Below, in pieces: positions 26,036 through 34,130 of a DNA stretch of 64,000 bases. Origin of the DNA: Pedobacter frigiditerrae. Its GTDB lineage: Bacteria; Bacteroidota; Bacteroidia; Sphingobacteriales; Sphingobacteriaceae. The DNA lies in contig NZ_JAVTSS010000002.1 in assembly GCF_032678705.1 (NCBI RefSeq), positions 868,001 to 932,000 on the forward strand, read 5' to 3'. How positions within the stretch are numbered: the first letter of the stretch is position 1; every line of letters begins with the position of its first letter. Below the pieces are notes generated by a model. That model was not told the origin of the DNA and made no database searches. It saw only the letters and a list, made by a program, of their open reading frames with translations. The position numbers and the translations under genes are program-made.

Positions 26036-27022
26036 AAAATCAGTAATTAGATAGGCAATTGTCTTTCCAGTTGTACTATCAGTCTTTCCGTCTGCCATTT
26101 CTGTTGCCCCTTCACAAACGTGCAAATAAGCGAAATTTCTTCTATTGCATAGGAGGATATTTCTAATATCATTCAGTTGAAAACCAGAAGAAGTTTGAGC
26201 ACTGGATAGAACTTTTTCGATACTATCTAAATCAATTTCTAAGCCACTGGGTTCTTGTAAATCAGCAATAAAATCATTCCAATTTTCTGATACAGATTTT
26301 GGGCTCTGCAATAAGTCTTCAAAGTAAAATGCTTTAATATTTTGGTTGGCAGCTATATAGTCAGGTAAACTTTGGTTTATATAGTTTTGGTGCAAGCCAA
26401 ATATTTTGTACTGATTTAAATAGCCACTACCTAAAGCAGTGCTAAAGCCATTTCCACTATGTCTGCCTTCTGCTCTATCTCTTAAATCTGCGTGAGCATC
26501 TATGTTAACCACATTTATTTTCTGTCTACCACTTCCTATTGATGTACCGGCAATAATTGGAGCAGCATTGTTATGTCCGCCACCGATAACGATTGGAATT
26601 TTGCCAGCGTTAACTATTTTCTGAATTATTGGGTAAACCAACGCATCAATTGTGTTTACTTTTTTTCTTAATCCTTGTAAACTAGTATCTATTGGTTCTT
26701 CAATTTCAAAGTGTCCTAAAACTAAAATTTCTTCACCAGATAAAAATAGATTGCTTTGAATATTTAGCAAAGCTTTTAATGCTGAATTCCAAGCTGTTTT
26801 TGCACCAGCTATCCCTAAGTTTGCCCTTACGCCTATATCTTCTGGAATGCCAACTAGAACATATCGAGCGGGAGAATCCATCAAAGCTTGAATAGCTATT
26901 TCGCCCTCTGCGCAATTTGGACAATCGTAAACGTAAACGTGTTGACCTAACTTTTCCTCCCCAACTCTCTCGCTTATCAATAAATCGATATCGCCCTGTG
27001 TATAAATTTTAAAGCTATCCAT
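25997..27022 (-). CDS. hutG: Formimidoylglutamase (arginase/ureohydrolase family)
   Basis: The 341-residue product carries the binuclear manganese motifs of the ureohydrolase family: GGGHNNAAP, NIDAHADLRD and a late GLEIDLDSIE in place of the usual DxDxxDP. It hydrolyses formimidoyl-glutamate to glutamate and formamide in histidine breakdown; the neighbour hutI supports this over arginase. Its start overlaps the hutI stop by 8 bp. The C-terminal FIKALQPHISQKP is encoded within the right 66-bp repeat. hutH and hutU are not in this window. Confidence 0.85.
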   Translation of the reverse strand: MDSFKIYTQGDIDLLISERVGEEKLGQHVYVYDCPNCAEGEIAIQALMDSPARYVLVGIPEDIGVRANLGIAGAKTAWNSALKALLNIQSNLFLSGEEILVLGHFEIEEPIDTSLQGLRKKVNTIDALVYPIIQKIVNAGKIPIVIGGGHNNAAPIIAGTSIGSGRQKINVVNIDAHADLRDRAEGRHSGNGFSTALGSGYLNQYKIFGLHQNYINQSLPDYIAANQNIKAFYFEDLLQSPKSVSENWNDFIADLQEPSGLEIDLDSIEKVLSSAQTSSGFQLNDIRNILLCNRRNFAYLHVCEGATEMADGKTDSTTGKTIAYLITDFIKALQPHISQKP

Positions 27023-28256
27023 TATATATTTCTCCGTTTAAAATTATGGTTTCTACTTGGCTTTGGCCAAAACTATAAGGTAAAAAAGCCAAGGAAGGTA
27101 TCATTCTAGTTATAAATAAATTTGCCTTTTTGCCAATGGCGATGCTTCCTATTTCATTGCTGAGTTCCATTGCAGCAGCTCCGTTTAAAGTCGCAGCATT
27201 TATCGCCTCTTCTGGCAACATTTTCAGTTTAATGCAAGCCAACGACACCACCAAATTCATATTTCCTGATGGCGTTGAACCTGGGTTATAATCTGTGGCG
27301 ATGGCAACTTTTGCATTGTTATTAATCAAACCTCTGGCGTTTGCAAAAGGGATGTTTAGGTAAAAAGAGCAAGAGGGCAAAAGGGTGGCAATGGTTTCGC
27401 TATCTGCTAAAGTTGTTAAAACCTCATTATCTGTTTCTTCTAAATGGTCTACCGAAATGGCGTTGTGTTTTACGCCAACCTGCACACCTCCTGAAACTGA
27501 AAGCTGGTTAGCATGGATTTTTGGTTTCAATCCATATTTCGCAGCTGCTGATAAAATTTCATCAGTTTCTGTAACCGAAAAGAAGCCTTTTTCACAGAAT
27601 ACATCAACATAATCGGCTAAATTTTCTTTGGCAACTAAAGGCAATAACTCGTCGATAATCAGATTGATGTATCCTCTATGATTTTCTTTAAATGCCAGTG
27701 GATAAGCGTGTGCCGCAAGTAAGGTTGCTTTAATTGGAATTGGAAAACTGTTCTTCAATCTTTTAATTACTCGCAACATTTTCAGCTCACTTTCTACGGT
27801 TAAACCATAACCACTTTTTATTTCTACGGCGCCAGTTCCTTGTTTAATCATATCGGTTAAACGTAAACTTGCACTTTCGAAAAGCTCATTTGCTGTGGCT
27901 TGTTCTAGTTTTTTTGCTGAGTTTAAAATTCCTCCGCCAGCTGCGGCGATATCCTCATAAGTTTTACCAGCAATTTTCATTACAAACTCTTCTTCTCGTG
28001 GCGCTGCAAATACAATGTGTGTGTGGCTATCGCACCAAGAAGGGAAAACGAATTTGCCTTTGGCGGAGATTTGAGAAGTTAGATTTGAGATATGAGATGG
28101 GATTTCGCTCATCGAGCCAAAATCTTTAATCAACCCATCTTCTAATAAAAGCCAAGCATTTTCTAAAACGGGCAAATTTGCCATTTCACTTCCGCGAAGA
28201 GAAAATTTCTCTTTGGGATGGATACCTACTAGGCCTTTGATGTTTGTAATGAGCAT
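27015..28256 (-). CDS. hutI: Imidazolonepropionase
   Basis: The 413-residue amidohydrolase has the metal motif SWCDSHTHIVF, then AAGGGILNSA, VEIKSGYGL, ATLLAAHAYP, HANQLS, DHLEE and ATDYNPGS, all typical of HutI. It opens the imidazolone ring to give formimidoyl-glutamate, the substrate of the overlapping hutG. Residues 54-64 (SHISNLTSQIS) correspond to a dispersed DNA repeat lying in frame between the N-terminal beta-sandwich and the barrel; the same repeat lies in non-coding DNA at 18375 and 22021. The reading frame remains intact. Confidence 0.93.
   Translation of the reverse strand: MLITNIKGLVGIHPKEKFSLRGSEMANLPVLENAWLLLEDGLIKDFGSMSEIPSHISNLTSQISAKGKFVFPSWCDSHTHIVFAAPREEEFVMKIAGKTYEDIAAAGGGILNSAKKLEQATANELFESASLRLTDMIKQGTGAVEIKSGYGLTVESELKMLRVIKRLKNSFPIPIKATLLAAHAYPLAFKENHRGYINLIIDELLPLVAKENLADYVDVFCEKGFFSVTETDEILSAAAKYGLKPKIHANQLSVSGGVQVGVKHNAISVDHLEETDNEVLTTLADSETIATLLPSCSFYLNIPFANARGLINNNAKVAIATDYNPGSTPSGNMNLVVSLACIKLKMLPEEAINAATLNGAAAMELSNEIGSIAIGKKANLFITRMIPSLAFLPYSFGQSQVETIILNGEIYNG
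28066..28098 (-). repeat. In-frame copy of the ATCTCACATCTC repeat inside hutI
   Basis: This 33-bp segment (11 codons) on the minus strand matches the intergenic copies at 22021 (3 differences in 27) and 18375 (4 in 27). Its length is a multiple of three, so the gene stays open. Confidence 0.75.
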
Positions 28257-28336
28257 TTTTCAGTTTTGAGATTTGCGTAATGCGTATTGAGATAAGGCGA
28301 CAAGAACATTTTCCCTCTTACATCTTCCATTTTACC

Positions 28337-29104
28337 TTATTCTATCTCCAACAACACAGGACAATGGTCAGAATGTAAAGCATCGGGTAAAATTCTAACG
28401 TTTTTTAACCTGTTTTCCATTGGTCTGCTTACCAAGTGATAATCAATTCGCCAACCTAAGTTTTTACCTCTTGAGCCAGCTCTATAACTCCACCATGTAT
28501 AATGATGTGGGTCTTTATTGAAATGCCTGAAAGAATCTATAAAACCATTGTTCATGAACAGTTCCATCCATTCGCGTTCTTCAGGTAAAAATCCAGATGA
28601 GTTTGCGTTAGACTTTGGGTTATGAATATCTATCGGTTGATGGCAAATGTTATAATCTCCAGAGATAATTAAGTTTGGGTGTTCCTTTCTGATTTCATCA
28701 ATATAAACATCAAAAAACTTCATAAACTCGTATTTTTTGATTTGTCTTTCATCGCCACTGGAACCTGATGGCATATATAAGCTCATTAAAGAAAACCCAT
28801 CAAAATCAGCTCTTAAAACCCTTCCTTCGGCATCAATCCAAGGTTCGCCACAACCATAAGAAATGTTGTTGGGTTTAATTTTTGTTAAGATGGCAACACC
28901 GCTATACCCTTTTTTCTCGGCAGGAAACCAATAATGATGGTACCCTAACTGCTCAATTAAAGCAACAATTTCAGGGATTTGTTCTCTTAAGGCTTTCACT
29001 TCTTGCAAACAAACCATATCTGCATCCGTTGCTTGTAGCCAGTTGAAAAGACCTTTTGTTGCGGCAGCACGGATGCCATTTACGTTATAGGAGATAATCT
29101 TCAT
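28337..29104 (-). CDS. xth: Exodeoxyribonuclease III (AP endonuclease)
   Basis: The 255-residue product shows the ExoIII/APE1 motifs: SYNVNGIRAA, CLQEVKA, SGDYNICH, GWRIDYHL and SDHCPVLLE at the C-terminus, holding the Asn, Glu, Asp and catalytic His. The enzyme cuts DNA at abasic sites and has 3'-5' exonuclease activity in base excision repair. Length fits the family. It is separated from hutI by an 80-bp gap with fragments of the ATTGAGAT-type repeat. Confidence 0.95.
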   Translation of the reverse strand: MKIISYNVNGIRAAATKGLFNWLQATDADMVCLQEVKALREQIPEIVALIEQLGYHHYWFPAEKKGYSGVAILTKIKPNNISYGCGEPWIDAEGRVLRADFDGFSLMSLYMPSGSSGDERQIKKYEFMKFFDVYIDEIRKEHPNLIISGDYNICHQPIDIHNPKSNANSSGFLPEEREWMELFMNNGFIDSFRHFNKDPHHYTWWSYRAGSRGKNLGWRIDYHLVSRPMENRLKNVRILPDALHSDHCPVLLEIE

Positions 29105-29191
29105 TTTAGTGTTGAGTATTTTGTATCAAGTAGCGAGTATCAAGTAGCAAGATTGGGCGGATAACATTTGCTCCAACTCCTCTTTCCTCAC

Positions 29192-29899
29192 TTATTTATT
29201 GTTGCCTTTTTTCAGTTCTTTCTCTAGTTTTTTCGCTTCTCTTTTCTTTAACACAGTAACAGTCATTTTTACATCAGTTACAGGTCTGTCTCCTTTTGCT
29301 GTTGGTTCAGCTGCAATGTTATCAACCATTTCTAAGCCTTTAACCACTTCTCCAAAAACAGTGTAATTTCTATCTAAATGCGGCGTGCCACCAATGGTTT
29401 TATAAACTTGACGTTGCCATTCTGGAATTATGAATTTCATCCTGTTTTTCTCAACAGCAGCTAAAGTTGAGTCGTTCCAGACTTTTCCTTGAACGATGTA
29501 AAATTGAGAGCCGCTTGAGGCTTTGGTTGGGTTTGAATTATCGCCTTCTCTAGCCGCTGCTAATACACCCTTTTTATGAAATAAACTATCTACAAACTCT
29601 GCAGGAATAGTGTATTTCGGACCGCCTTCACCTAAAGCAGCGCCAGCTACTGCGTTTTTAGAATCTGGGTCTCCTCCTTGAATCATAAAAGCTTTTATCA
29701 CCCTGTGAAATAATGTGCCATCAAAAAAACCTTCCTTAGCTAGTTTTAAAAAGTTATCACGATGTAAAGGTGTTTCATTGTAGAGTTTAATAATCACTTC
29801 ACCTTTTGAAGTTGTGATTTTTACATATTGATTTTTAGGTTTTGCCGCGAAAGTTGTTAGAAAACAAAGGCACAAAAGAAGCGTAAAGAGGTTTTTCAT
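29192..29899 (-). CDS. Exported cyclophilin-type peptidyl-prolyl isomerase
   Basis: The 235-residue protein has a signal peptide ending TTFAA and the cyclophilin core: FHRVIKAFMIQGGDP with the catalytic Arg, SGSQFYIV, and a TVFGEVVKGLEMVD strand. An insert of about 40 residues (around KVWNDSTLAAVEKNRMKF) is typical of periplasmic Bacteroidota members. The C-terminus is strongly basic (KKREAKKLEKELKKGNNK). It aids folding of exported proteins. A TACCTTAG sequence upstream is only a partial match to the -7 box. Confidence 0.92.
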   Translation of the reverse strand: MKNLFTLLLCLCFLTTFAAKPKNQYVKITTSKGEVIIKLYNETPLHRDNFLKLAKEGFFDGTLFHRVIKAFMIQGGDPDSKNAVAGAALGEGGPKYTIPAEFVDSLFHKKGVLAAAREGDNSNPTKASSGSQFYIVQGKVWNDSTLAAVEKNRMKFIIPEWQRQVYKTIGGTPHLDRNYTVFGEVVKGLEMVDNIAAEPTAKGDRPVTDVKMTVTVLKKREAKKLEKELKKGNNK

Positions 29900-29975
29900 A
29901 AGTGGAAATGAATTTATGCTAAGGTATTTAAAAAATGGAAGAGATGAATAAGATTAAACCAAAAAAGATGTCATC

Positions 29976-30042
29976 CTGAGCGTAGTCGAAGGAATCTTTT
30001 TTGGTTTTTTGTTGAATTAAATTTGTCTTCGACTACGCTCAG
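29976..30042. repeat. Inverted pair of CTGAGCGTAGTCGAAG elements
   Basis: A 16-bp arm at 29976-29991 and its exact reverse complement at 30027-30042 enclose a T-rich loop. Single copies or variants of the unit lie near 21241, 34018, 43299, 46076 and 49108. Between the divergent cyclophilin and HYC_CC_PP genes a terminator role is unlikely, but a hairpin in RNA or DNA is possible. Confidence 0.7.
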
Positions 30043-30118
30043 ACTGACACCACGCTGAAGACCATTTAATTTACCATTTTTTAACAATTGATAAAATCTC
30101 AATTCAAAAATTTATGTA

Positions 30119-30126
30119 TAGCTTTG
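30119..30126 (+). promoter_or_regulatory. Candidate -7 box TAGCTTTG of the metal-handling locus
   Basis: TAGCTTTG fits TAnnTTTG exactly and ends 6 nt before the ATG at 30133. This argues for the ATG rather than the TTG at 30088. No TTG is found at the standard spacing. Confidence 0.45.
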
Positions 30127-30132
30127 TTAATA

Positions 30133-30534
30133 ATGAAGTTAAAGCAAAAATTAGCGATAGGCCTTTGCACCTTTTACCTTTTAAGCGTAATTGGTTTGGC
30201 TTTGAGCATTCATTTTTGTGGAGGCAAATTAGCGGCTGTTTCAGTTACAAATGCAAAAGCAGTTTGTAAATTTTGTAAAGCAGAAACTGCAGACAAAAAG
30301 GATGATGGCTGTTGTAAAAACACCAAAATTGAAGCTAAAGTTAAAGATTCTCATCAAGTAGAGAGTACTTTCAAATTACCAAAACTATTCAGTTTTGAAA
30401 CACTCCTTCATCCAAAATTTGCAGACTTATTAAGTCAAATTCTACCATCTTATTTTACCAAGGTAGTCAACAAAGCGCCACCCAAGTCCAAGGGCGTGGC
30501 TTTGCATATCTTCAACTGCGTTTTCAGAAATTAG
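30133..30534 (+). CDS. HYC_CC_PP family small membrane/exported protein
   Basis: The 133-residue product has an N-terminal membrane segment ending in the motif IHFCGG, then a cysteine pair CKFC, a CC dipeptide (DGCCKNT) and a KAPP near the C-terminus. These are the residues the HYC_CC_PP family is named for. Members occur in Bacteroidota, often near metal or copper genes. The spaced cysteines and the HFC motif suggest metal binding. The ATG at 30133 was chosen because the promoter box would otherwise lie inside the gene. Confidence 0.8.
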   Translation: MKLKQKLAIGLCTFYLLSVIGLALSIHFCGGKLAAVSVTNAKAVCKFCKAETADKKDDGCCKNTKIEAKVKDSHQVESTFKLPKLFSFETLLHPKFADLLSQILPSYFTKVVNKAPPKSKGVALHIFNCVFRN

Positions 30535-30626
30535 CAATAAGTTAGGCTAAGGATTGTTTCCTTATGCTTTATTTTTTATTTCCCATCAAGGGGGATGAAT
30601 ATTGACTCATTTATAAAATTTCGACA

Positions 30627-31163
30627 ATGAAAACGACTAAAATTATATTCAGTATTTTGATGCTTTTTGCTATAAACAAAGTATCGGCCCAGCAAATTAC
30701 CACAGTAGAAATGCAAGTAACGGGATTAACTTGTTCCATGTGTTCTCAGGCTACAGAAAAGTCATTACGTACTTTAGATTATGTAAGTAATGTAACACCA
30801 GATTTAAACAAAAACTTATTTGTTATTACTTTCAAAAAAGACAAAGCTGTAAACTTCGACCAATTGAACAAAAAGGTTAAAGAAGCAGGTTTTTCAGTGG
30901 GCAAACTAGATGCAACAGTAAACTTTAACCAAGTTAAAATAGACGATGATGGGCAAGCGATTGTAGGTTCAAATGTTTATCGTTTTGCCAACGCAAAAAG
31001 CAAGGTTTTAAACGGACCGGTTAAAGTTAGCGTAATTGACAAAAGCTTCATTTCTAATGCTGCATTTAAACAAAAATCATTAACCGTAAAGTTTGATTCT
31101 TATGCAAGTGGAACAGGAACTGTTAATGGTAAAAAGACTAGAATTTATCATTTAAGCATATAA
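30627..31163 (+). CDS. Exported heavy-metal-associated (HMA) domain protein
   Basis: The 178-residue product has a signal peptide (KVSAQQ) followed by an HMA domain (about residues 24-95) with the metal motif GLTCSMC (Cys36, Cys39). The C-terminal half (96-178) is beta-rich with no motif I recognise. HMA domains carry Cu(I) or similar ions; an exported one would act in the periplasm. It overlaps the next gene by one base. It probably delivers or buffers copper together with the following barrel and DUF3347 proteins. Confidence 0.85.
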   Translation: MKTTKIIFSILMLFAINKVSAQQITTVEMQVTGLTCSMCSQATEKSLRTLDYVSNVTPDLNKNLFVITFKKDKAVNFDQLNKKVKEAGFSVGKLDATVNFNQVKIDDDGQAIVGSNVYRFANAKSKVLNGPVKVSVIDKSFISNAAFKQKSLTVKFDSYASGTGTVNGKKTRIYHLSI

Positions 31164-32029
31164 TGATGATTGGGAAATCAATAGGGTTATTGCTAATTTT
31201 TATTGGCTTTAATCAGGTTGTCGGTGCTCAGGAGCTTTATGTTTTTACTGAGCCCGCTAGCAATATGCCAAAAAATTCAATTGCTATTCGCCTTACAAAT
31301 GAGGGGATGTTTAAGCCCAGCTTTACAAACAGAACAATTGTTGAAGGTATGGTTGGGTTGAATAAAAACTTGATGTTTCACGTACAAGGCTTCATGTCTG
31401 ATATGGATGGAAAATATCGTGTAGAAGGAGGAAGTTTTTATACGAAATATAGGTTTTTATCATTGGATAATGAGCATAGTCATTTTCGTGGGGCACTTTA
31501 CGGCAGAATTAGTACAAGTAAACGTGAAATGACTAGCGAAGACATTAATTTAGAAGGGGATAATTCTGGTTGGCAAGGCGGATTAGTTATTACGCAATTG
31601 ATTCACAAATTGGCCTTATCAGCTACGGTAGGTTATAGTAGCACTTTTAAAAAACAAGATGATATGTTGTACTTTGACCCAAGTATGATGTTTCATTCGC
31701 CAACACCAATGTTTATGACAATGAAAATGCCCGATGAAATGGTTAATTACAGCCTTTCATCTGGCTATTTATTGTTGCCATTTGTTTATAAAAACTATAA
31801 TCAACCTAACTTTAATTTGTATTTTGAGGTACTAGGCAAAACAAATCCTGCTAATGGAAATTCTTACTTAGATTTGGCGCCAGCTGTTCAAGTAATTTTA
31901 AATAGCAAAACGAGGATAGATTTGGGTTATCGTTTTCAAGCAACAGGAAATATGCCAAATAGATATTTGAAAAACATGTACTTGGCAAGAGTAGAATTTA
32001 ATTTTTTTAACGCATTAAGTAAGAACTAA
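31163..32029 (+). CDS. Predicted outer-membrane beta-barrel protein of the metal locus
   Basis: The 288-residue product has a signal peptide (VVGAQE), alternating strands of barrel type (for example GGSFYTKYRFLSL, RIDLGYRFQ) and a final ARVEFNFF with the aromatic-rich last strand expected of outer-membrane proteins. The middle region is rich in Met (DPSMMF, MFMTMKMPDEM), which could bind Cu(I). Start is at ATG 31163 or the ATG one codon later. It belongs to no transporter family I can name. The one-base overlap with the HMA gene and 1-bp gap to the next gene imply one operon. Confidence 0.65.
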   Translation: MMIGKSIGLLLIFIGFNQVVGAQELYVFTEPASNMPKNSIAIRLTNEGMFKPSFTNRTIVEGMVGLNKNLMFHVQGFMSDMDGKYRVEGGSFYTKYRFLSLDNEHSHFRGALYGRISTSKREMTSEDINLEGDNSGWQGGLVITQLIHKLALSATVGYSSTFKKQDDMLYFDPSMMFHSPTPMFMTMKMPDEMVNYSLSSGYLLLPFVYKNYNQPNFNLYFEVLGKTNPANGNSYLDLAPAVQVILNSKTRIDLGYRFQATGNMPNRYLKNMYLARVEFNFFNALSKN

Positions 32030-32030
32030 A

Positions 32031-32537
32031 ATGAAAAGAATATTTTTAATGATGGCTGTATTTAGCAGCGTAATTTTTTCAGTAGCAAAAGCACAAACAG
32101 CTGGTACAAAAACAGAATTTGATAAAACTTTAAATGCTTATTTCAATATTAAGAATGCCTTGGCAAAAGACAATGCAACATTAGCAAGTCAAAATACTAA
32201 AGCGCTGTTAGCTAACATTGAAAGTTTTCCAACCAAGAAATTATCTGGGAGCCAGCTAGAACTATGGAAAACTGAAACGGCGAAAATAAAAGCCGCAGCA
32301 TTGGCAATAGGCAATGAGAAAGTAATTAAAGTGCAAAGACAGAGCTTTTGGGCGGTTTCTACTGCTATGATTAATTTGGCTAAAGCTTTTAAATTAAACA
32401 GCGAAGTGGTTTATGTGCAATATTGTCCAATGGCGAAAAAAAGCTGGTTAAATGAAGTGGAGGATGTTCAAAATCCATTTTATGGCAGTATGATGTACGA
32501 CTGTGGAGAAGTAACAGAAACAATTGCAAAAAAATAA
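32031..32537 (+). CDS. DUF3347 domain protein, exported
   Basis: The 168-residue product has a signal peptide (VAKAQT), a helical middle, and the DUF3347 end pattern VYVQYCPMAKKSW...NPFYGSMMYDCGE with two Cys and Met residues. The domain is often fused to or encoded with CusB-type copper efflux adaptors and is thought to bind metal. The next gene begins at the base after its stop. Confidence 0.88.
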   Translation: MKRIFLMMAVFSSVIFSVAKAQTAGTKTEFDKTLNAYFNIKNALAKDNATLASQNTKALLANIESFPTKKLSGSQLELWKTETAKIKAAALAIGNEKVIKVQRQSFWAVSTAMINLAKAFKLNSEVVYVQYCPMAKKSWLNEVEDVQNPFYGSMMYDCGEVTETIAKK

Positions 32538-33101
32538 ATGCAACTGTACATTAAGAATATGGTGTGCAACCGTTGTAAAATGGTGGTTAAAGCTGAGTTA
32601 GAAAACCTTGGCTTTAATCCCATTTCTGTTCAATTGGGAGAAGTAAGAATTGAGCAAGAAAATATAAGTGAAGTAGAGAAGAAAGGCTTGAAGTTAGCTT
32701 TAGATAAATTCGGCTTTGAGCTTCTAACTGAAAAGAAGGAGCAATTAGTTGAACAAGTTAAAACAGCAATTATCGAATTGGTTCACTATTCGAAAGAGGC
32801 ATTGAAGTTTAACTTATCTGATTATTTGAGCCAAAAACTGGATGTTGAATATGCTAGTTTAAGCGCTACTTTTTCTGAGCAAGAACATCAAACCATTGAG
32901 AAATATTTCATCGCCCAAAAAATAGAAAAAGTTAAAGAGCTTTTAACTTATGGCGAAAAATCGCTGAGTGAAATTGCTTACGACTTAAACTACAGCAGCG
33001 TTGCTCATCTATCTACTCAGTTTAAAAAAGTTACTGGAGAAACGCCATCAGCGTTCAAATTAAATAAAAACACAAATCGCAAGACTTTAAACGAGGTCTA
33101 A
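32538..33101 (+). CDS. AraC-type regulator with N-terminal CxxC metal-binding-like domain
   Basis: The 187-residue product starts with an HMA-like segment, YIKNMVCNRCKMVV (Cys10, Cys13), running to about residue 70. A linker follows, and the AraC helix-turn-helix domain lies at about 110-175: VKELLTYGEKSLSEIAYDLNYSSVAHLSTQFKK split over two helices, ending TGETPSAFK. The direct join of a metal site to a DNA-binding domain suggests a sensor that controls the operon in which it lies. The gene is contiguous with DUF3347 and ends the run. Confidence 0.85.
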   Translation: MQLYIKNMVCNRCKMVVKAELENLGFNPISVQLGEVRIEQENISEVEKKGLKLALDKFGFELLTEKKEQLVEQVKTAIIELVHYSKEALKFNLSDYLSQKLDVEYASLSATFSEQEHQTIEKYFIAQKIEKVKELLTYGEKSLSEIAYDLNYSSVAHLSTQFKKVTGETPSAFKLNKNTNRKTLNEV

Positions 33102-33141
33102 TTTCTTATCCTAAATCAACGTTTAAAATCATCGTGCTACG

Positions 33142-33149
33142 TAACTTTG
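33142..33149 (+). promoter_or_regulatory. Candidate -7 box TAACTTTG for the DOPA-dioxygenase-like gene
   Basis: The box fits TAnnTTTG exactly, 19 nt before the ATG at 33169. The -33 TTG is not seen at the right spacing. Confidence 0.45.
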
Positions 33150-33168
33150 TGTAAGTAAAACGATAAAG

Positions 33169-33993
33169 ATGGAAACGCTAAATCAATTTAAAAAATTCAC
33201 TGCAGAGTTAAATCAAACAGAGTTGATGCCAGTTCTTTTTATGGGGCATGGTTCTCCTATGAATGGGATTGAATTAAATGAATTTAGCTCGAAATGGATT
33301 GATATTGCACAAAATATCGTTGTTCCAAAAGCCGTTTTAGTAGTTTCTGCACATTGGTTTACCAGAGGGACTAAAATTACCGCAATGGATATGCCGCCAA
33401 CAATTCACGATTTTGGAGGATTTCCGCAGGCACTTTTTGATGTTCAATGTCCAGCTGCTGGGAATCCGCAATTGGCAAAGGAAACAGCAGATTTAATAAA
33501 ATCTACCAACATAGTTCTAGACCACGACTGGGGCTTAGACCATGGCGCTTGGTCGGTTATAAAACATATGTATCCCAAAGCAGATATTCCTGTTTTGCAA
33601 TTAAGCATCGACTATACCAAGGATGCGCAATACCATTATAATTTGGCAAAAGAATTATCCGCCTTGCGCAAAAAAGGCGTGCTTATTTTAGGTAGCGGAA
33701 ACATGGTGCACAACCTTAGAATGATGAGTTGGGAAATGATAAATGGTGGTGGTTACGACTGGGCAATTGAAGCCAATGATAAGTTTAAAAACGCGATTTC
33801 AAATAAAAATCATCAATCGTTAATTAACTACCAAAGTATGGGAAGTGAAGTGATGTTAGGTATTCCTACGCCGGAACATTACCTGCCACTAATGTACACC
33901 TTGGGCTTGCAAAATGAAAAAGAAGAAGCCACCTTATTTAATGATAAAGCAATTGGCGGTTCTCTAACTATGACTTCTGTGCAGGTTGGTTAA
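33169..33993 (+). CDS. ygiD: 4,5-DOPA dioxygenase extradiol-like protein (YgiD family)
   Basis: The 274-residue product has the class III extradiol dioxygenase motifs FMGHGSPMNG, VVSAHWFTRG, HDFGGFP and DHGAWSVIKHMYP, which supply the metal-binding His residues (zinc or iron). YgiD opens the ring of L-DOPA in vitro; the natural substrate is unclear. It lies between two groups of metal-associated genes but has its own promoter-like box, so a shared role is uncertain. Confidence 0.9.
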   Translation: METLNQFKKFTAELNQTELMPVLFMGHGSPMNGIELNEFSSKWIDIAQNIVVPKAVLVVSAHWFTRGTKITAMDMPPTIHDFGGFPQALFDVQCPAAGNPQLAKETADLIKSTNIVLDHDWGLDHGAWSVIKHMYPKADIPVLQLSIDYTKDAQYHYNLAKELSALRKKGVLILGSGNMVHNLRMMSWEMINGGGYDWAIEANDKFKNAISNKNHQSLINYQSMGSEVMLGIPTPEHYLPLMYTLGLQNEKEEATLFNDKAIGGSLTMTSVQVG

Positions 33994-34107
33994 TCGATTA
34001 ATCTTTAAAAAGAGATAGATCCTTCGCTGCGCTCTGGATGACAAAACGCATTAAAATTATGTAAATCTTATCGGTTATTGTGTAACAAAGGCTCGGGTTG
34101 CTTGTTA

Positions 34108-34115
34108 TAATTTTG
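34108..34115 (+). promoter_or_regulatory. Candidate -7 box TAATTTTG for the HMA-membrane fusion gene
   Basis: Exact TAnnTTTG match, 15 nt before the ATG at 34131. This excludes the TTG start at 34098, which lies upstream of the box. Confidence 0.5.
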
Positions 34116-34130
34116 TATATCAAATTTAAA

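Noticed and set aside
25997..28256. Complete histidine utilisation operon
   Set aside because: Only hutG and hutI are here; hutH and hutU are not in the window.
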